Source: Micavibrio_A sp041655955 | GTDB taxonomy: Bacteria > Pseudomonadota > Alphaproteobacteria > Micavibrionales > Micavibrionaceae | DNA length: 64,000 nt | Direction: 5' to 3' | Assembly (NCBI GenBank): GCA_041655955.1 | Contig: JBBAEN010000001.1 | Coordinates: forward strand, 1 to 64,000 | In this document: piece after piece, positions 49,923-59,108 of the stretch | Position numbering within the stretch: position 1 is the stretch's first letter | How the letters are laid out: every line of letters starts with the position of its first letter | Made by a program: the position numbers and the translations under genes | Notes under the pieces: model-generated | The model's input: the letters and a program-made list of their open reading frames with translations, nothing else | Told to the model about the DNA's origin: nothing | Database searches by the model: none

Positions 49923-52154
49923 ATGTCAATTAAAACTGTCCTTGTGCCTTATCCCGTTGAACGGGCTTATGATTATGCTGTCCCGGACGGGCTGGACGGC
50001 GTTCTCCATGATGGCGATTACGTGGTCGTCCCGCTGGGCAGCCGGAATGTCGCGGGGGTCGTCTGGGGGCAGGGCGGGGCGGAAAAACTCGCACCCTCCA
50101 AAATAAAGCCCATCCAGTCCCGCTATGATGTGCCGCCCATGCCCGAAGCCCAGCGAAAATTCCTGGACTGGGCCGCGCATTACACCATGACCCCGCCGGG
50201 CTTGTTCCTGAAACTCGCCATGAGCGTTCCGGCGGCGCTGGAGCCGCCAAAAGATATTAAAGCCTACCGCCTGAAACGGCGCGCGGGCGGTGAGGGGGGC
50301 GATAGCGGTGCGCAGGGCGAAAATTATAACGGCCATGGCGGGCAAAGGGGGCAGGGGCTGTCACCCGCGGCGCGGCGCGTGATCGATGTCGCGGCGGACG
50401 GGCTTGCCCGCCGCCCGTCGGAACTGGCGCGGGAGGCGGGATGCTCCGCCGCCGTCATTAAAACACTGACCGAAAAAGGATGGCTCGAAGAAACCATTCT
50501 GGCCGAGCCGCCGCCATGCCGCAACCCGGATCCCCGGCGAAGCGGCCCGTCCCTTTCAGAGGCCCAGCAAAAAGCGGCAAGTTATCTTTCCGGCGCCGTT
50601 GCGGCAGAAGCCTATAAAGCCGTGCTGCTGGACGGGGTCACAGGCTCCGGCAAGACCGAGGTCTATTTCGAAGCGGTGGCGCAGGCGTTGAAGCAGGGGC
50701 GGCAGGCGCTTATCCTGCTTCCTGAAATCGCGCTCTCCAACGCTTTCCTTTCGCGCTTTAAAGAACGGTTCGGCTGTGCGCCCGCGCTCTGGCATTCGTC
50801 GCTCTCCGATCACAGGCGTAAAATCACATGGCGCGGCGTCGCGACGGGGGAAAGCCGCGTCGTCGTCGGCGCGCGTTCGGCCCTGTTTTTACCTTACCGC
50901 GATCTGGGCCTTATCATTGTCGATGAAGAACATGACCCCGCCTATAAGCAGGAAGAGGGCGTTATTTACAACGCCCGCGACATGGCGGTTATCCGCGCCC
51001 ACAGGGGGGGGATTCCCGTCGCGCTTATATCGGCGACGCCCTCGCTGGAAACCATGCAAAATGTCTGGCTTGGAAAATACGCGCATCTCGAACTGCCCGA
51101 CCGCCATGGCGGGGCGGGGATGCCGGACACGCATATTATCGACATGCGCAAGGACAGGCCCGAACGCGGCCATTTTATCGCCCCCCCCTTGCGTGAGGCG
51201 ATGACAAGGACGTTGGCGGGGCAGGGGCAGGTTCTATTGTTCCTGAACCGCCGCGGCTATGCGCCGCTCACGCTCTGCCGCGCTTGCGGCCACAGGTTTG
51301 AATGCCCGCGCTGCACGGCGTGGCTTATCGAACATAAGAAAACAAAAAAGCTTCATTGCCATCATTGCGGGTTTGATACGAAGATTCCGCCTGCCTGCCC
51401 GAAATGCGGCGAAGCGGATTCGCTGACACCGTGCGGCCCCGGCGTCGAACGTATTTTCGAAGAGGCGCACGAAGCTTTCCCCGAGGCGCGGGTTGCGATC
51501 CTGTCCAGCGATACGGCGGATACGCATGACAAGCTGAAAGCCGTTCTGGACGATATCCGCGAACACAGGATCGACATTATCATAGGCACGCAGATTATCG
51601 CGAAGGGGCACCATTTCCCGAAACTGACCTGCGTCGGCGTCATTGACGCGGATCTGGGCCTGTCGGGCGGCGATTTGCGCGCATCGGAACGCACCTTCCA
51701 GCTTTTGCATCAGGTCGCGGGCCGGGCCGGGCGCGAGGCGGAAAAAGGGCATGTCTATTTGCAAACCTTCATGCCGGAAAACCGCGTGATGCAGGCGCTC
51801 GGCGCGGGCGGGCGCGATGAGTTCCTGACTGTCGAGGCCGATAGCCGCGAGGCCGCGAACATGCCGCCATTCTCCCGCCTTGCGGGCATTATCGTTTCGG
51901 GCCGCGATGAAAAGCAGGTGATGGAAGCGGCGAAATTTCTTGGCATGAGCGCGCCGCACGGGCAGGGGCTTCAGACATTGGGGCCGGCGGAGGCGCAAAT
52001 GTACCGGCTGCGCGGAAAATACCGCCGCCGCCTTCTGGTGCGCGCCGATAAAAATATAGACATCCAAAAAGCGATCGCCGCATGGCTGTCGGCGGTTAAA
52101 ATCCCGTCCGCCGTTCGCGTGCAGGTCGATGTCGATCCGCAAAGCTTTTTTTGA
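49923..52154 (+). CDS. priA: Primosomal protein N' (PriA helicase)
   Basis: Replication restart helicase that recognises stalled forks and loads DnaB. The 743 residues start MSIKTVLVPYPVERAYDYAV and show Walker A in LDGVTGSGKTEVYFEAVAQ, the DEEHDPAYKQEEGVIYNARD Walker B, the zinc-binding cysteines CRACGHRFECPRC and CHHCGF/CPKCGEADSL, then IGTQIIAKGHHFPKLTCVGV and QVAGRAGREAEKG. A Gly-rich insertion (RRAGGEGGDSGAQG) follows the N-terminal 3' binding domain. Length slightly above typical. Confidence 0.95.
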   Translation: MSIKTVLVPYPVERAYDYAVPDGLDGVLHDGDYVVVPLGSRNVAGVVWGQGGAEKLAPSKIKPIQSRYDVPPMPEAQRKFLDWAAHYTMTPPGLFLKLAMSVPAALEPPKDIKAYRLKRRAGGEGGDSGAQGENYNGHGGQRGQGLSPAARRVIDVAADGLARRPSELAREAGCSAAVIKTLTEKGWLEETILAEPPPCRNPDPRRSGPSLSEAQQKAASYLSGAVAAEAYKAVLLDGVTGSGKTEVYFEAVAQALKQGRQALILLPEIALSNAFLSRFKERFGCAPALWHSSLSDHRRKITWRGVATGESRVVVGARSALFLPYRDLGLIIVDEEHDPAYKQEEGVIYNARDMAVIRAHRGGIPVALISATPSLETMQNVWLGKYAHLELPDRHGGAGMPDTHIIDMRKDRPERGHFIAPPLREAMTRTLAGQGQVLLFLNRRGYAPLTLCRACGHRFECPRCTAWLIEHKKTKKLHCHHCGFDTKIPPACPKCGEADSLTPCGPGVERIFEEAHEAFPEARVAILSSDTADTHDKLKAVLDDIREHRIDIIIGTQIIAKGHHFPKLTCVGVIDADLGLSGGDLRASERTFQLLHQVAGRAGREAEKGHVYLQTFMPENRVMQALGAGGRDEFLTVEADSREAANMPPFSRLAGIIVSGRDEKQVMEAAKFLGMSAPHGQGLQTLGPAEAQMYRLRGKYRRRLLVRADKNIDIQKAIAAWLSAVKIPSAVRVQVDVDPQSFF

Positions 52155-52165
52155 GATACTGCCTC

Positions 52166-52963
52166 ATGGCCCTGTTGACCCGTCATCATCCCGATATGAT
52201 AACCTCTTATGACCTGCTGAAGAGCGTTGCGCTGGCATTGATGATTATCGACCATATAGGCGCGTTCTTTTTTCCCGAACAATATGGGTGGCGCGTCGTG
52301 GGGCGGATGTCTGCCCCTGTTTGGCTTTTTCTCATAGGCTATGCGCAAACGCGTGAGCTTTCGCCGTCCTTATGGGTGGGGACGTTTATTCTTGTGGCGG
52401 GGAATTTCGCGCTGGGGCAGCCATTGCTGCCGCTTTGCATCCTTGCGACATTCCTCGCGGCACGCGCCGTGCTTGATCCGCTAATGGGGCTGATTCGCCG
52501 CAAGCCATCCTCCCTTTACGTGGCGGCGGCGGCGCTCTTCGGCCTGAATTTCGTGACCATGCCGCTCATAGAATATGGAAGCGCCGCGTTTTATTTCGTG
52601 ATGATCGGCTATTTCGTCCGCCATTCCGGCTCCATGCCTTTTGATAAGGAACAAAGGCTCCAGTTCGCGGTCATTGCCGCGGGGCTTTATGCGGTGTTCC
52701 AGCTCGGCACTTTTATGGATTTTACCATGGCCCAGAAGCTTGTGACCGGTTGCGGCCTTATCGGGACGGCGCTTCTCCTGACCCGGTTCCGGCCCGTCAC
52801 ATACGAAGCCCTTTCGCGGCGGCTTCCGGCGATTTGCAAAGCGCCGCTTTATATAGGGGGGCGCTGGACGCTGGAAATATATGTGGCGCATCTGCTCCTT
52901 TTTAAGGTGATAAGCGTTATGGGGGCAGAAAACCCGCCCTATTTTAATTTACATATTTTTTAA
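52166..52963 (+). CDS. TraX family membrane protein
   Basis: A roughly 265-residue polytopic protein with about seven hydrophobic helices and the TraX/acyltransferase-like features YDLLKSVALALMIIDHIGAF and RMSAPVWLFLIGYAQTR. TraX proteins N-acetylate pilin in conjugative systems, but chromosomal relatives are common and of unknown role. The gene starts right behind the priA stop, so it may be co-transcribed. ATG at 52166 chosen; the longer frame opens with TTG and overlaps priA. Confidence 0.8.
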   Translation: MALLTRHHPDMITSYDLLKSVALALMIIDHIGAFFFPEQYGWRVVGRMSAPVWLFLIGYAQTRELSPSLWVGTFILVAGNFALGQPLLPLCILATFLAARAVLDPLMGLIRRKPSSLYVAAAALFGLNFVTMPLIEYGSAAFYFVMIGYFVRHSGSMPFDKEQRLQFAVIAAGLYAVFQLGTFMDFTMAQKLVTGCGLIGTALLLTRFRPVTYEALSRRLPAICKAPLYIGGRWTLEIYVAHLLLFKVISVMGAENPPYFNLHIF

Positions 52964-53017
52964 CGGGTTCTGTTCACGGCCCTGTAAAAAACTCCTTGAA
53001 ATGACCGTCCGCAAAGC

Positions 53018-53046
53018 TTGCAAGGCCGCCGTCCGTATGCTATCTG
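53018..53046 (+). promoter_or_regulatory. Promoter candidate for the F1 ATP synthase operon
   Basis: TTGCAA (53018-53023) and TATCTG (53041-53046) with 17-nt spacing. The predicted start near 53053 gives a 38-nt leader and supports the GTG at 53091 as the atpH start, because an earlier start would lie upstream of the transcript. Confidence 0.5.
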
Positions 53047-53090
53047 GGGCGCAGTTTTTGAACACTGTTTTTATAAAAAAAGGGACATGC

Positions 53091-53663
53091 GTGGCTTCTC
53101 ATAACGGATCCTCAGGCGCTGCCGCCTTAAGATATGCATCTGCTCTGGTCGATCTGGCCATGGAGAGCAATGCGATTCCCCAGATAGAACAAGACGTTAG
53201 GGATCTTCAGGCGATGGTCGCCGGTTCCGATGCCCTGCAATCCCTGATCCGCTCTCCGCTGATAGGGGCGGATGCGCAGCAGGCGGCGCTGGCGGCCCTT
53301 GCCGATACGGCGAAATTTCATGCCCTGACCCGCAATTTCCTGCTCCTTCTGGCCCAGAACCGCCGCCTGTCCGCGCTGGACGCGATCCTGAAAGCGGTTA
53401 CGGACACGCTTTCCGCCCGCCGCGGCGAAGTGCGCGCAAGGTGCGAGAGCGCGCAGGAGCTTTCCGCCGCGCAAAAGAAAATGCTGGAAGAAAATCTTTC
53501 CAAAACGATCGGCCATCCGGTCGCCGTGGATGCGAAAGTCAATCCGGATTTGATTGGCGGCGTGGTTGTCACGCTCGGTTCCGTCATGATCGACGATTCT
53601 GTTAAAACAAAGCTTGAACGTCTGGGCCGCGCCATGAAGGCCGGCGACACGCAAGCGGCATAA
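53091..53663 (+). CDS. atpH: ATP synthase delta subunit
   Basis: Stator subunit that joins F1 to the b subunits. The 190 residues begin at a GTG at 53091 (read VASHNGSSGAAALRYASALV) with AAGGGA 6 nt upstream; the longer frame from 53001 would precede the likely promoter. Visible are ALRYASALVDLAMES, RNFLLLLAQNRRLSALDAIL and the C-terminal NPDLIGGVVVTLGSVMIDDS, which are typical. First gene of atpHAGDC; Fo genes must lie elsewhere, as is usual in alphaproteobacteria. Confidence 0.95.
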   Translation: MASHNGSSGAAALRYASALVDLAMESNAIPQIEQDVRDLQAMVAGSDALQSLIRSPLIGADAQQAALAALADTAKFHALTRNFLLLLAQNRRLSALDAILKAVTDTLSARRGEVRARCESAQELSAAQKKMLEENLSKTIGHPVAVDAKVNPDLIGGVVVTLGSVMIDDSVKTKLERLGRAMKAGDTQAA

Positions 53664-53688
53664 TTTTTTAAACGAGGAAGAAAAGAAA

Positions 53689-55236
53689 ATGGAAATCAAA
53701 GCAGCCGAAATCTCGGAAATTCTCAAAAAGCAGATCGCGAACTTCAGCGCGCAGGCGGATGTTGCCGAAATCGGCCAGGTCTTGAGCGTCGGGGACGGTG
53801 TTGCCCGCGTTTACGGTCTTGACCGCGTTCAGGCGGGCGAGATGGTCGAATTTCCGGGCGGCATTCGCGGCATGGCCCTCAACCTCGAAAGCGACAATGT
53901 CGGCGTCGTTGTGTTCGGCGCCGACCGCGACATTAAAGAAGGCGATATCGTCAAGCGCACGGGTGAAATCGTTCAGGTTCCCGTCGGCCGCGGGCTTTTG
54001 GGCCGCGTTGTTGACGGCCTCGGCAACCCGATTGACGGCAAAGGCCCCATCAAGGACGCCGAATACCGCCGCGTCGAAGTGAAGGCCCCCGGCGTTATCG
54101 CGCGTAAATCCGTTCACGAGCCGATGCAAACGGGTCTGAAGGCGATTGACGCCCTCGTCCCCGTCGGCCGCGGCCAGCGCGAACTCGTCATCGGCGACCG
54201 CCAGACGGGGAAAACGGCTGTTGCGATCGACGCCATCATCAACCAGAAAAACATCAACAAGGATCCCGATACGAACAAGCATATGTTCTGTATCTATGTC
54301 GCCATCGGCCAGAAGCGTTCGACCGTGGCCCAGCTGGTGCGCGAGCTGGAAGATAACGGCGCGATGGAATATTCCATCGTCGTCGCCGCGACGGCTTCCG
54401 ATCCCGCGCCGATGCAATTCCTCGCGCCCTACACAGGCTGTGCGATGGGCGAATATTTCCGCGACAACGGCCAGCATGCCCTCATCGTTTACGACGATTT
54501 GTCCAAACAGGCTGTTGCCTATCGCCAGATGTCACTGCTGCTCCGCCGTCCGCCGGGCCGCGAAGCCTATCCGGGCGATGTGTTCTATATTCACTCCCGC
54601 CTGCTGGAACGCGCCTGTAAGGTTAATGACGATCTCGGCGCTGGCTCGCTGACGGCCCTGCCGATCATCGAAACGCAGGCCGGCGACGTTTCCGCCTATA
54701 TTCCGACCAACGTGATTTCCATCACGGACGGGCAAATCTTCCTTGAAACGGGCTTGTTCTTCAAAGGGATCCGTCCCGCGATTAACGTCGGCCTGTCCGT
54801 ATCCCGCGTTGGTTCCGCGGCGCAGATCAAGGCGATGAAACAGGTTGCCGGTTCCATCAAGCTGGAGCTTGCGCAGTTTCGTGAAATGGAAGCCTTCTCG
54901 CAGTTCGCCTCCGACCTTGACGCCTCGACGCAGCGCCTTCTGGCCCGCGGCGCGCGCCTGACGCAGCTTTTGAAACAGCCGCAATATTCGCCGCTGCCCG
55001 TGGAAGAACAGGTCGTCGTGATCTATGCCGGCACGAAAGGCTATCTCGATGATGTTCCGGTCAATGACGTATCCCGTTTCGAACACGCGCTCCTTGACAC
55101 GATCCGCGCAAATGGCGCCGCCATTCTGGACAGCATCCGCAAGGATCAGAAGATCGACGGGGTCGAGGCACAGTTGAAAGACTTCCTCGCCGCTTTCGCC
55201 GATAACTATGCCGGTTCGACGAAGAAAGCCGCCTGA
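53689..55236 (+). CDS. atpA: ATP synthase alpha subunit
   Basis: Non-catalytic nucleotide-binding subunit of F1. The 515 residues contain the P-loop in GDRQTGKTAVAIDAIINQK, ERSTVAQLVREL-type sequence (QKRSTVAQLVRELEDNGAME), AYRQMSLLLRRPPGREAYPG, and the visible signature PAINVGLSVSRVGSAAQIKA. Length canonical. It is followed by 27 nt and then an extra ORF before atpG, rather than atpG directly. Confidence 0.97.
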   Translation: MEIKAAEISEILKKQIANFSAQADVAEIGQVLSVGDGVARVYGLDRVQAGEMVEFPGGIRGMALNLESDNVGVVVFGADRDIKEGDIVKRTGEIVQVPVGRGLLGRVVDGLGNPIDGKGPIKDAEYRRVEVKAPGVIARKSVHEPMQTGLKAIDALVPVGRGQRELVIGDRQTGKTAVAIDAIINQKNINKDPDTNKHMFCIYVAIGQKRSTVAQLVRELEDNGAMEYSIVVAATASDPAPMQFLAPYTGCAMGEYFRDNGQHALIVYDDLSKQAVAYRQMSLLLRRPPGREAYPGDVFYIHSRLLERACKVNDDLGAGSLTALPIIETQAGDVSAYIPTNVISITDGQIFLETGLFFKGIRPAINVGLSVSRVGSAAQIKAMKQVAGSIKLELAQFREMEAFSQFASDLDASTQRLLARGARLTQLLKQPQYSPLPVEEQVVVIYAGTKGYLDDVPVNDVSRFEHALLDTIRANGAAILDSIRKDQKIDGVEAQLKDFLAAFADNYAGSTKKAA

Positions 55237-55263
55237 ACCCACCGGTAAAAGGGGAAAGTTGAA

Positions 55264-55473
55264 ATGAGTTTTTCTGGTTTGATTGAGCAGATCGATGATG
55301 TTGAAACGAAGCTGGCTTCGGGATGGAACGCTGTATATGTTCAGCCTATACGGGGTTTCAGCGCGGCGGCCAGGGCCAGAGGCTGGCAGCTTGAACATTG
55401 TGAATCGACTTTGCAAACCAGGGTGGAGCGGCCACAAATTGAAATGCCGAAAGGTTTGGAATGCCAAGTTTAA
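55264..55473 (+). CDS. Extra small ORF between atpA and atpG
   Basis: A 69-residue frame starting MSFSGLIEQIDDVETKLASG with AGGGGAAAG before the ATG. It ends after the atpG start, overlapping it by 13 nt. Its codon use is less GC-rich than the atp genes and the composition is unremarkable with a few cysteines. Normally atpA and atpG are 20-60 nt apart; here the gap is 224 nt. It could be a real small protein or a degraded fragment. Confidence 0.4.
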   Translation: MSFSGLIEQIDDVETKLASGWNAVYVQPIRGFSAAARARGWQLEHCESTLQTRVERPQIEMPKGLECQV

Positions 55474-56366
55474 AGGATTACAGGGATCGCATCGTTTCCG
55501 TTAAATCAATGAGGAAGATTACCTCGGCGATGAAGATGGTGGCGGCGTCGAAACTGAAAAAAGCGCAGGACAAGGCCGAAAGCGCCCAGCCCTATGCACG
55601 CGCCATGGCGGAGATGATGGAGCGCGTCGCGCAAAATATCGTCGTCACCAACGCCTCGCCGAAACTTTTGGCCGGGACGGGGCGGGATGATGTGCAATTG
55701 CTTGTCGTGGTTTCTTCCGACCGCGGCCTTGCGGGCGGGTTCAACACAAACCTTGTCCGGATGGCGCGCAATGAAATCCGCCGCCTTGTTTCCGAAGGGA
55801 AAACGGTCAGGATCGTCACGGTCGGCCGCAAGGCGGAAAGCTTCCTTAAGCGCGATCATGCCGACAAGATCGTCAAAAGCTTTACCAATCTCGGCGGCGG
55901 CAAGTCCTTGTCCTTTGCCGATGCGGACGAGGTTACGCAATATGTCCTCGCCCAGTTCGAGGCAGGCGCGTTTGACGTCGCCAGCGTCATCTACAATAAA
56001 TTTATCTCCGTCCTGACGCAAAAACCGGGCGTCCAGCAAATCATCCCTTTCAAGGCCGAAGAAAAAGCGGCGAATGAGAACAAGGTTGAAAAAGCCGAAG
56101 GCGCGCTGACGTCCCCTTATTCATTCGAGCCGGACGAAGAAGCGATGCTGGAGCTTTTATTGCCGCGCAATCTCGGCGTCCAGATTTTTCGCGCGCTTCT
56201 TGACTCTGCTGCCGGTGAACAGGCGGCCCGCATGACGGCCATGGATAATGCGACCCGCAACGCGGGCGACATGATCAAGCGCGTGACGATTCAATATAAC
56301 CGCGCCCGTCAGGCTTATATTACGAAAGAGCTTATCGAGATTATTTCCGGCGCGGAGGCTGTCTGA
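55461..56366 (+). CDS. atpG: ATP synthase gamma subunit
   Basis: Central rotor shaft of F1. The 301 residues start MPSLKDYRDRIVSVKSMRKI and contain TSAMKMVAASKLKKAQDKAE, VVVSSDRGLAGGFNTNLVR, and the C-terminal ARMTAMDNATRNAGDMIKRV motif. Slightly longer than the usual 290. Start ATG 55461 with AAAGG upstream. The next ORF overlaps its stop by 1 nt. Confidence 0.97.
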   Translation: MPSLKDYRDRIVSVKSMRKITSAMKMVAASKLKKAQDKAESAQPYARAMAEMMERVAQNIVVTNASPKLLAGTGRDDVQLLVVVSSDRGLAGGFNTNLVRMARNEIRRLVSEGKTVRIVTVGRKAESFLKRDHADKIVKSFTNLGGGKSLSFADADEVTQYVLAQFEAGAFDVASVIYNKFISVLTQKPGVQQIIPFKAEEKAANENKVEKAEGALTSPYSFEPDEEAMLELLLPRNLGVQIFRALLDSAAGEQAARMTAMDNATRNAGDMIKRVTIQYNRARQAYITKELIEIISGAEAV

Positions 56367-56548
56367 TGCGGAGTTTTGATGATGTCGCCAATATCGGCAA
56401 GACGCCGGTTCAGCGCGAGGACGCATTGGATGCGGCGTTAAAGCGCCTGAATGACAGGCCCGTCCTTATCCACCGCGAACCGACGCCAGGAATCGGACAA
56501 CAAATTGAAAAATGGGATCGGCTGCAAGCTGCGGGACTGACCCCTTAA
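56366..56548 (+). CDS. Extra small ORF between atpG and atpD
   Basis: A 60-residue frame starting MRSFDDVANIGKTPVQREDA whose ATG shares a base with the atpG stop (TGATG), so it would be translated by coupling. Soluble and charged, ending LQAAGLTP. Not recognised; it is shorter than, and does not obviously match, the alphaproteobacterial F1 inhibitor zeta (DUF1476). It lies 38 nt before atpD. Confidence 0.5.
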   Translation: MRSFDDVANIGKTPVQREDALDAALKRLNDRPVLIHREPTPGIGQQIEKWDRLQAAGLTP

Positions 56549-56586
56549 AAAGACAAGACAAGACGTTTAAAAAAGGAAGAAAAGAA

Positions 56587-58008
56587 ATGGCTCAAGCACA
56601 AGGTTACATTCAACAGGTTCTCGGCGCTGTCGTCGACGTGACGTTCCCGAATGGTGATGTTCCGCAAATCCTGAACGCTATCCAGACGCAAAATGACGGT
56701 AAGACGCTGGTTCTCGAAGTCGCCCAGCACCTTGGTGAAAACACAGTGCGCGCAATCGCGATGGACTCCACGGACGGTCTTGTGCGCGGCGCGGCGGTTG
56801 TCGATACGGGTGCGGCTATCTCCGTCCCCGTCGGCCCCGAAACGCTGGGGCGCATCATGGATGTTATCGGCCAGCCGATTGACGAGCGCGGCCCGGTTAA
56901 TACGGCAAAGACATACCCTATCCACCGCGAAGCGCCGACCTTTACGGAACAGTCCGCAGAAGCCGAGCAGCTGGTCACGGGCATTAAAGTCGTCGACCTT
57001 CTTTGCCCGTACCTCAAAGGCGGCAAGATCGGCCTGTTCGGCGGCGCCGGCGTCGGCAAGACGGTGACGATTCAAGAACTCATCAACAACATCGCAAAGG
57101 CGCATGGCGGCGTGTCCGTGTTCGCAGGTGTTGGTGAGCGTACCCGCGAAGGGAACGACCTTTACCACGAAATGATGGATGCCGGTGTTATCAACCTTGA
57201 AGGCGCTTCCAAAGTTGCGCTGGTTTACGGCCAGATGAACGAACCGCCGGGCGCCCGTGCCCGCGTTGCGCTCTCCGGTCTTTCCATGGCTGAATATTTC
57301 CGTGACGAAGAAGGGCAGGACGTCCTGTTCTTTATGGACAACGTGTTCCGCTTTACGCAGGCAGGCGCCGAAGTGTCCGCGCTTTTGGGCCGCATTCCGT
57401 CCGCCGTGGGGTATCAACCGACGCTGGCGACCGATATGGGCGCGTTGCAAGAGCGCATTACCTCTACCAACAAAGGCTCTATTACGTCCGTTCAGGCCGT
57501 TTACGTTCCTGCCGACGATTTGACCGACCCCGCGCCGGCCACGACCTTTGCCCACCTTGACGCGACGACGGTTCTGTCCCGCCAGATTGCGGAGCTTGGC
57601 ATTTATCCGGCTGTTGACCCGCTGGACTCCACGTCCCGCATTCTCGATCCGCGCGTCGTCGGCGACGAGCATTATCAATGCGCCGCCGATGTCCAAAGGA
57701 CGCTCCAGCAATATAAAGCGCTTCAGGATATCATCGCCATTCTGGGGATGGATGAACTGTCCGAGGAAGACAAGCTCGTCGTCGCCCGCGCACGTAAAAT
57801 CCAGCGCTTCCTCTCGCAGCCCTTCCACGTCGCCGAAGTCTTTACAGGTTCTCCAGGCGTGTTCGTCCAGCTTGAGGACACGATCAAGGGCTTCCGCGCG
57901 ATTGTTGACGGCAAGTACGATCACCTGCCCGAAGCGGCTTTCTATATGGTCGGCACGATTGAGGAAGCGGAAGCCAAAGCGCGCAAAATGGCGGCAGAAG
58001 CCGCTTAA
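56587..58008 (+). CDS. atpD: ATP synthase beta subunit
   Basis: Catalytic subunit of F1. The 473 residues from ATG 56587 (AAAGGAAG upstream) start MAQAQGYIQQVLGAVVDVTF and contain the P-loop GLFGGAGVGKTVTIQELINN, the catalytic-site signature region VFAGVGERTREGNDLYHEMM, LVYGQMNEPPGARARVALSG, DVLFFMDNVFRFTQAGAEVS, and the C-terminal LSQPFHVAEVFTGSPGVFV. The longer frame from 56512 adds 25 non-family residues. Canonical length. Confidence 0.98.
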   Translation: MAQAQGYIQQVLGAVVDVTFPNGDVPQILNAIQTQNDGKTLVLEVAQHLGENTVRAIAMDSTDGLVRGAAVVDTGAAISVPVGPETLGRIMDVIGQPIDERGPVNTAKTYPIHREAPTFTEQSAEAEQLVTGIKVVDLLCPYLKGGKIGLFGGAGVGKTVTIQELINNIAKAHGGVSVFAGVGERTREGNDLYHEMMDAGVINLEGASKVALVYGQMNEPPGARARVALSGLSMAEYFRDEEGQDVLFFMDNVFRFTQAGAEVSALLGRIPSAVGYQPTLATDMGALQERITSTNKGSITSVQAVYVPADDLTDPAPATTFAHLDATTVLSRQIAELGIYPAVDPLDSTSRILDPRVVGDEHYQCAADVQRTLQQYKALQDIIAILGMDELSEEDKLVVARARKIQRFLSQPFHVAEVFTGSPGVFVQLEDTIKGFRAIVDGKYDHLPEAAFYMVGTIEEAEAKARKMAAEAA

Positions 58009-58041
58009 GCGTAAAGAGCCAAGGGGCTGAAGGAAAGCGAT

Positions 58042-58416
58042 ATGCCGGAAGCAAAGCAGCAGGGAAGCGATGTTGTAGAAATGGCCGCGGAAAACAGCCG
58101 CCGCCATTACAACCGCATGGCCCGCGCCTCCTGCGCCGCCATCGCCGCCTTTGGCGGGGCAACGGCGGGGGCGGCAATGTTCGACCCGCGCCTGCTTCCT
58201 GTGGCCGGCATTGGCGTTCTTGCTGCCGTTTATATGCGCAGGCATTTTTCCCGCGCGGCCGATACCGTAACCCCGGAAGCCCATATGCCAGCGGCCAAGG
58301 CCATGGAGGAAGCCGCCCCAGAAACGAGCGGCGGGATGCCGCGCGGCGAACGGGAATTTACGGATCATGAATGGGCTCCGTCCTTTTCAACCATGATGAA
58401 AAGAGGGAGGCGTTAA
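58042..58416 (+). CDS. Two-helix membrane protein between atpD and atpC (first of three)
   Basis: The 124 residues start MPEAKQQGSDVVEMAAENSR with GAAGGAAAG before the ATG. A charged N-terminus is followed by two hydrophobic segments (SCAAIAAFGGATAGAAMF and LLPVAGIGVLAAVYM) and a soluble acidic tail ending FTDHEWAPSFSTMMKRGRR. No family recognised. It lies 33 nt after atpD and its stop overlaps the start of the next gene by 1 nt, so it belongs to the atp operon. Confidence 0.65.
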   Translation: MPEAKQQGSDVVEMAAENSRRHYNRMARASCAAIAAFGGATAGAAMFDPRLLPVAGIGVLAAVYMRRHFSRAADTVTPEAHMPAAKAMEEAAPETSGGMPRGEREFTDHEWAPSFSTMMKRGRR

Positions 58417-58604
58417 TGAAGCTGCGCCCTGTTTTCAAGGATATTGCCGGCAATCCTTATGCGGTTCAGCTCGCGGTAACGGCGGCGGGGCTTGCGGCGG
58501 ATTTTGCCATAGGTGCAAAAGGCGCGGTGGCTGTCGGCGGCTTTATCACCGGTATTGTTATCGCTCCTGCCGTATCGCGCTATCTTTCAAGAAAAATAGG
58601 ATAG
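58416..58604 (+). CDS. Small two-helix membrane protein between atpD and atpC (second of three)
   Basis: A 62-residue protein from the ATG at 58416, which shares its first base with the previous stop codon (TAATG). MKLRPVFKDIAGNPYAVQ leads into two hydrophobic helices (LAVTAAGLAADFAIG and AVGGFITGIVIAPAVS) and a basic end RYLSRKIG. Helices rich in Gly/Ala favour packing against another protein, perhaps the product of the gene before it. No family recognised. Confidence 0.6.
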   Translation: MKLRPVFKDIAGNPYAVQLAVTAAGLAADFAIGAKGAVAVGGFITGIVIAPAVSRYLSRKIG

Positions 58605-58607
58605 GCG

Positions 58608-59108
58608 ATGCTGGCTGATTCCTATAACGAGAATGTCAGGATTATTACCGTTGCCGAACAAGTGCGCGGTATCCTCGATAGCGCCCAATGCGTGTCGATG
58701 AACCCGTTTTTGCGGCATGTTCCTCGCGGCGCTTTCTTACAAACGCTGGAGGATTTTGCCGCCGATATAGGCGTTGCGGCAAGAATGCTTTCAAGAAGCT
58801 CCGGTATTCCGGCCTTTAGCGAACATGCCGCCTGCGTCAAGGCGCAAAATATGGCGTCGGATTTTTCCCTGAAAGGCGCGGGGGCGGAAAAGGCGGCCCA
58901 TGCCGCGTTCGATCAAAAGATTGCCGATGCCGATATGACGCTGCGTTCGATGCGGAAATATAACGACGCGCCGGAGCTGGCGGCTTCTGCGATGCAGGCC
59001 CTGCACGATCTTTTTATCGTTACGAAATCAGTGCCTTTTATTTACGAAGCGGCGTCGCCGCCTGTTTCTTCCACCTTTATTTTTCAACCGGAAAGTCCCA
59101 GAGCATGA
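58608..59108 (+). CDS. Hypothetical helical protein between atpD and atpC (third of three)
   Basis: The 166 residues start MLADSYNENVRIITVAEQVR, 3 nt after the previous stop. They are alpha-helical and soluble with several aromatic and cysteine residues (SAQCVSMNPFLRHVPRGAFL). The stop overlaps the atpC ATG by 4 nt (ATGA), so translation of atpC is probably coupled to this gene. No family recognised. Confidence 0.65.
   Translation: MLADSYNENVRIITVAEQVRGILDSAQCVSMNPFLRHVPRGAFLQTLEDFAADIGVAARMLSRSSGIPAFSEHAACVKAQNMASDFSLKGAGAEKAAHAAFDQKIADADMTLRSMRKYNDAPELAASAMQALHDLFIVTKSVPFIYEAASPPVSSTFIFQPESPRA

Noticed and set aside
56545..58368. A 607-codon open frame on the minus strand
   Set aside because: Antisense shadow of atpD and the gene after it; composition is that of a shadow.
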